DNA of 16,869 bases, from positions 1 through 16,869 of the forward strand of contig CAJLGW010000041.1 of assembly GCA_905206345.1 (NCBI GenBank), in the 5' to 3' direction. The stretch's first letter is position 1; each line of letters starts with the position of its first letter. The notes under the pieces were generated by a model that was given only the letters and a program-made list of their open reading frames with translations, was not told the DNA's origin and ran no database searches. The position numbers were made by a program, and so were the translations under genes. Origin of the DNA: an uncultured Sutterella sp. (GTDB lineage: Bacteria; Pseudomonadota; Gammaproteobacteria; Burkholderiales; Burkholderiaceae_F). Of this stretch, positions 14,539 through 16,869 are shown piece after piece.

Positions 14539-14566
14539 TAATCTGATACTGATAAATAACAGATTA
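14539..14566 (-). promoter_or_regulatory. Inverted repeat upstream of fadD containing the shared 15-base element
   Basis: TAATCTG (14539-14545) and CAGATTA (14560-14566) form a 7-bp inverted repeat 25 bases before the fadD start. Its centre and right arm contain ACTGATAAATAACAG (14548-14562), a 14/15 match to 5315-5329 upstream of NSS paralogue 1. Position suits an operator over the promoter. It does not look like the E. coli FadR consensus. Confidence 0.35.
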
Positions 14567-14583
14567 GCGTATTTCTCAGTAAC

Positions 14584-14606
14584 AAGCGAGACATTTTGTC
14601 TCGCTT
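14584..14606 (-). terminator. Hairpin terminator of hemG
   Basis: AAGCGAGACA (14584-14593) pairs perfectly with TGTCTCGCTT (14597-14606) over a 3-base loop. It begins 25 bases after the hemG stop on the minus strand. The tail beyond it (GTTACTG) is poor in T, so termination efficiency is uncertain. Confidence 0.55.
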
Positions 14607-14630
14607 ATTGAATTTTGTGCGCAGCTATTT

Positions 14631-15167
14631 TTAGGCTAACGTCAAGCAGTGACGAGCGTAGCTCTTAACGTCTTCCCAATCGGTGTAATCGATCACCGTC
14701 TTGGGATCGGTTGGGCCCTTGGTGGCCTTCATGATCATTTGAACGAGTTTCGTTTCAAACCAACCCCAATTCGGATAGTCGATTTTGCCGGCGAAACACT
14801 TCACATCACGAGGCGTCCAGGGGGACTTCTTTAAGAACTTTTGCATGTAAGCGTTGCCCTCGGGCGTAGCCTTTGCGGGCACGCGAGCAAGCACCGTGAC
14901 ATTGAAAAAGCTGTGCGGCTTTTTGTCCAAAACATCTTTGTTTTTGGCAATAAAATCCATGAAGGGTTGGGCATACTTGCCGTAAAGAACCGGAGCGCCA
15001 ACAATGACCAAATCGTACTTGTCCCAATTGAGACCCTCACGATCGGCTTCGATGACATCCATCATGTCGGCTTGGTTACCTTCGGCAATCACTGTTTCCC
15101 AAATACGGCGCGAAATTCGGGCCGTGTGCCCATCCCGGCTGTGATAAACCACGAGCACAGATTTCAT
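14631..15167 (-). CDS. hemG: Menaquinone-dependent protoporphyrinogen IX dehydrogenase (HemG, flavodoxin fold)
   Basis: FMN enzyme at the inner membrane that oxidises protoporphyrinogen IX to protoporphyrin IX in haem synthesis, passing electrons to the quinone pool. 178 aa, like E. coli HemG (181). The flavodoxin FMN loop is VVYHSRDGHTARIS (about 6-19); further matches to HemG are YDLVIVGAPVLYGKY, VTVLARVPAKATPEGNAYMQKFL (the HemG-specific long insert that separates it from simple flavodoxins), FAGKIDYPNWGWFETKLVQMIMK and VIDYTDWEDV. ATG 15167 has AGGAG 7 bases before it, a strong site. HemG is mainly known from Gammaproteobacteria; most Betaproteobacteria use other protoporphyrinogen oxidases, so its occurrence here is notable. 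A generic flavodoxin is the alternative but would lack the insert and C-terminal TDWE block. The 196 bases upstream to gph hold only A/T-rich sequence and a weak 5-bp hairpin near 15291-15309. Confidence 0.88.
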   Translation of the reverse strand: MKSVLVVYHSRDGHTARISRRIWETVIAEGNQADMMDVIEADREGLNWDKYDLVIVGAPVLYGKYAQPFMDFIAKNKDVLDKKPHSFFNVTVLARVPAKATPEGNAYMQKFLKKSPWTPRDVKCFAGKIDYPNWGWFETKLVQMIMKATKGPTDPKTVIDYTDWEDVKSYARHCLTLA

Positions 15168-15363
15168 GTTTTTCTCCTAACTTTCCGCACAAAACCTAAT
15201 CTTATTTTGCGCGAAAAAATCTTAATGTTTAAGCCTAAAACGAAAAGCAGACGATTGGATGACCTAAAAACCTATCGTTTCTACTAATATCCGAGGGGAA
15301 ATATCGGACAATTTTTGGGCAAAAGGGTGATTGTAGGGGAATTTGGTTGCAATTGCTTAAAAA

Positions 15364-16032
15364 TTAAGCTTGTCGGAAAACGGAAACAAGCCACTCCATC
15401 AAATCCATTGGATCGGTCGCTACGTATTGCGCACTCCATTCGCCAATGTCTTGCACTTGTCCCAAATACCCCCAAGAAGCAGCCGCAAAGGGCATGGGCA
15501 GTTTGCCCGCAGCTTGCGCATCTCGAATATCATCACCAACGTAGACACATTCGGTGGCTTCTCGAGCTGTTTTTTGTAAGGCAATAATGAGGTTATCCGG
15601 ATGGGGTTTTAATTTCATCGTTGCATCACCGCAAACCACAACGGCAGCGCGATCATAGAGTTCGAGTTTTTCCAAAATGGGTTTGGCGAAACACTCAAAT
15701 TTATTCGTGACAATGCCCCACTGCCAACCTTTTTGTTCAATTCGAGAAAGAAGTTCATTAATGCCGGTAAACGTTTCAATATTTTCCGTGCAGTGAGCTT
15801 CGTAGTCGTCAAGAAACTCTTTTTTTGTTTCTTCAAAAAGGGGATCGGTATCGGGCATATCAAGACCGATTTTGAGTAACCCTCGGACCCCCATGCCTGC
15901 GAAAGGACGAACGGTGGTGTAGGGGAGCGGTTCAAGATGGCGTCTTTGACGAAGGCGATTGACGGCATCAACCAAGCCTGGTGCGCTATCGACCAAGGTG
16001 CCGTCAAGATCAAAAAGAATTAACGGTTTCAT
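15364..16032 (-). CDS. gph: HAD-superfamily phosphoglycolate phosphatase (Gph-like)
   Basis: Cytoplasmic phosphatase that removes 2-phosphoglycolate, a by-product of DNA repair, or a related phosphoester. 222 aa, typical of Gph. All four HAD motifs are visible: motif I DLDGTLVDS with nucleophile Asp8 and Asp10, motif II Thr109 in IVTNK, motif III Lys142 in LKPHPDN, motif IV GDDIRDAQAA (Asp167, Asp168, Asp171). The cap domain spans about 17-85 with RPFAGMGVRGLL. The start is fixed by the canonical N-terminus MKPLILFDLDGTL. There is no Shine-Dalgarno sequence: the bases before the ATG are pyrimidine-rich and belong to the tail of the ompA terminator, so expression by readthrough or a near-leaderless transcript is likely. 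In many Burkholderiales ubiG lies between ompA and gph; here it does not. Confidence 0.85.
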   Translation of the reverse strand: MKPLILFDLDGTLVDSAPGLVDAVNRLRQRRHLEPLPYTTVRPFAGMGVRGLLKIGLDMPDTDPLFEETKKEFLDDYEAHCTENIETFTGINELLSRIEQKGWQWGIVTNKFECFAKPILEKLELYDRAAVVVCGDATMKLKPHPDNLIIALQKTAREATECVYVGDDIRDAQAAGKLPMPFAAASWGYLGQVQDIGEWSAQYVATDPMDLMEWLVSVFRQA

Positions 16033-16043
16033 TTCAAGGAGAA

Positions 16044-16074
16044 GAAAAAAAGAGGCGCTCGATTGAGCGCCTCT
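16044..16074 (-). terminator. Strong terminator of the OmpA-like gene
   Basis: AGAGGCGCTC (16051-16060) pairs perfectly with GAGCGCCTCT (16065-16074), loop GATT. On the minus strand it is followed directly by seven Ts. It begins 39 bases after the OmpA-like stop and its T-run ends about 11 bases before the gph start codon. Confidence 0.93.
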
Positions 16075-16113
16075 CTCTATTTAACGATTAAAGAGTCAAA
16101 CTCTAAAACGTTA

Positions 16114-16680
16114 TTATTGAGCGCGCGTGCCGACAACTTCAACAACAGCACGACGGTTCGGAGCCAAGCACTTGATCAAGCCCTTGCCATCTTCACACGT
16201 CACGACCGGATCAGCACTGCCCTTACCTTCGGTTTGGACCTTGTCAGCCGGAACGCCTTGACCGACCATGAAGGTCTTCACAGCGTCAGCACGACGTTCG
16301 GACAAGCGTTGGTTAACGGCGTCAGAACCGATGCGGTCGGTGTAGCCCGTAGCCATCACGACTTCAACATTCAAACCAGCCATACGAGCAACGAGTTCTT
16401 CGAGCATGGCCTTACCTTCGGCCTTCAAGTTGGCAGAACCGAAGTTAAAGAGCATGTCAGCAGCCAAAACGATCTTGCCGGAAGCAACGTCAGAGTCACA
16501 TTCGACGCCTTCGGCCAAAGCCGGGGTCCAGTAACCGGTACGAACACATTCGTTGTAGTTCGTCATGACCGTAGCCTTAGAGGAGGAACGAACATACGGG
16601 AAAGAATCAGCAGCAGCGGCGATACCAGAGGTAGCGAGCATAGCAACCAATGCGGCGCTCAAAGCGATAGTTTTTTTCAT
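16114..16680 (-). CDS. OmpA-C domain outer-membrane/periplasmic protein
   Basis: Envelope protein that ties the outer membrane or periplasm to peptidoglycan. 188 aa. A Sec signal peptide (MKKTIALSAALVAMLATSGIAAAA, cut near residue 24, no lipobox) precedes a short linker with Cys45 and Cys61, then an OmpA-C domain from about 69 to 185. LFNFGSANL, TGYTDRIGS and NQRLSERRADAV match E. coli OmpA closely; Asp115 and Arg130 correspond to the two residues that grip diaminopimelate, and Cys162/Cys171 to the OmpA disulfide. The eight-strand barrel of E. coli OmpA (346 aa) is absent. ATG 16680 has GGAGATT about 8 bases upstream. Burkholderiales carry such a short OmpA-C gene beside gph; gyrA is usually on the other side and may lie just beyond the window. 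The leader is long and structured, and synthesis is probably high. Confidence 0.92.
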   Translation of the reverse strand: MKKTIALSAALVAMLATSGIAAAADSFPYVRSSSKATVMTNYNECVRTGYWTPALAEGVECDSDVASGKIVLAADMLFNFGSANLKAEGKAMLEELVARMAGLNVEVVMATGYTDRIGSDAVNQRLSERRADAVKTFMVGQGVPADKVQTEGKGSADPVVTCEDGKGLIKCLAPNRRAVVEVVGTRAQ

Positions 16681-16741
16681 ATCTAATCTCCAATTGGATT
16701 TCTACGGTTATTTCTAAAATACAGGCGAACCGTTACGCCCG

Positions 16742-16796
16742 TGGTTTTTACAATCTCACTGCCCTCGCGAGTGGCTTACCGTGAGACGAAAAACCA
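16742..16796 (-). promoter_or_regulatory. Nested hairpin in the 5' region of the OmpA-like gene
   Basis: TGGTTTTT (16742-16749) pairs with AAAAACCA (16789-16796); inside it TCTCAC (16754-16759) pairs with GTGAGA (16781-16786); the centre holds GCC/GGC around the palindrome CTCGCGAG (16764-16771). No T-run follows on either strand, which speaks against a simple terminator. It lies 62 bases before the start codon. It may stabilise the message, as stem-loops do in the E. coli ompA leader, or be a small-RNA or operator site. The remaining bases to 16869 show no gene. Confidence 0.45.
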
Positions 16797-16869
16797 TTAA
16801 TCAGACTCTATTGTGCCGGGTCATCACGGATTTGTGTGAAAACAACACCTAAAAACCCCATTTTTTAAG

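Noticed and set aside
14841..15287. Plus-strand open frame of 148 codons across hemG
   Set aside because: Mostly antisense to hemG, which has the full family pattern and a strong ribosome-binding site.
16063..16686. Plus-strand open frame of about 207 codons over the OmpA-like gene
   Set aside because: Antisense shadow of the OmpA-C gene; it also runs through the perfect terminator hairpin at 16051-16074.

Overview
The window reads as chromosomal DNA of a Gram-negative betaproteobacterium of the order Burkholderiales, most likely a gut anaerobe of the Sutterellaceae (Sutterella/Parasutterella-like). This placement is inferred from protein sequence and gene content alone: a FadD of enterobacterial/burkholderial type, an OmpA-C lipoprotein-like partner next to a Gph phosphatase as in Burkholderiales, several sodium/amino-acid symporters, and a menaquinone-linked HemG. 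There are no RNA genes, CRISPR arrays or insertion sequences that I can see.

Layout. Positions 1-3885 are transcribed on the + strand: a malic enzyme (maeB/NADP-ME-like single-domain type), the chromosome-segregation protein ScpA, a TerC/YjbE-family membrane protein, and the broken 3' end of a linear amide C-N hydrolase (choloylglycine/penicillin-V acylase family). A bidirectional terminator at 3897-3933 separates these from a long run of - strand genes filling the rest of the window. Positions 3947-12612 form a transporter island: four paralogous neurotransmitter:sodium symporters (NSS) surround a three-gene ABC importer (periplasmic binding protein, permease, ATPase) of the TrpX/PF04392 type. 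Positions 12832-16680 hold fadD (long-chain acyl-CoA synthetase), hemG (protoporphyrinogen oxidase), gph (phosphoglycolate phosphatase-like HAD enzyme) and a short OmpA-C domain protein.

How they fit together. The island suggests a cell that lives by importing amino acids: four Na+-coupled carriers of a family known for hydrophobic and aromatic amino acids plus a high-affinity ABC system. All four carriers keep the Na2 sodium-site residues of LeuT but lack both asparagines of the Na1 site, which predicts altered sodium coupling. NADP malic enzyme would give pyruvate and NADPH. HemG together with the apparent absence of ubiG between ompA and gph hints at a menaquinone-based rather than ubiquinone-based respiration.

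Most genes are separated by clear hairpin terminators, so most are probably single transcription units; the ABC genes form the one evident operon. No wholly new system is evident; the most notable points are the NSS island with its missing Na1 ligands, the acylase remnant, the structured leader of the ABC operon, and two genes (scpA, gph) whose start codons sit directly behind the terminator of the preceding gene.
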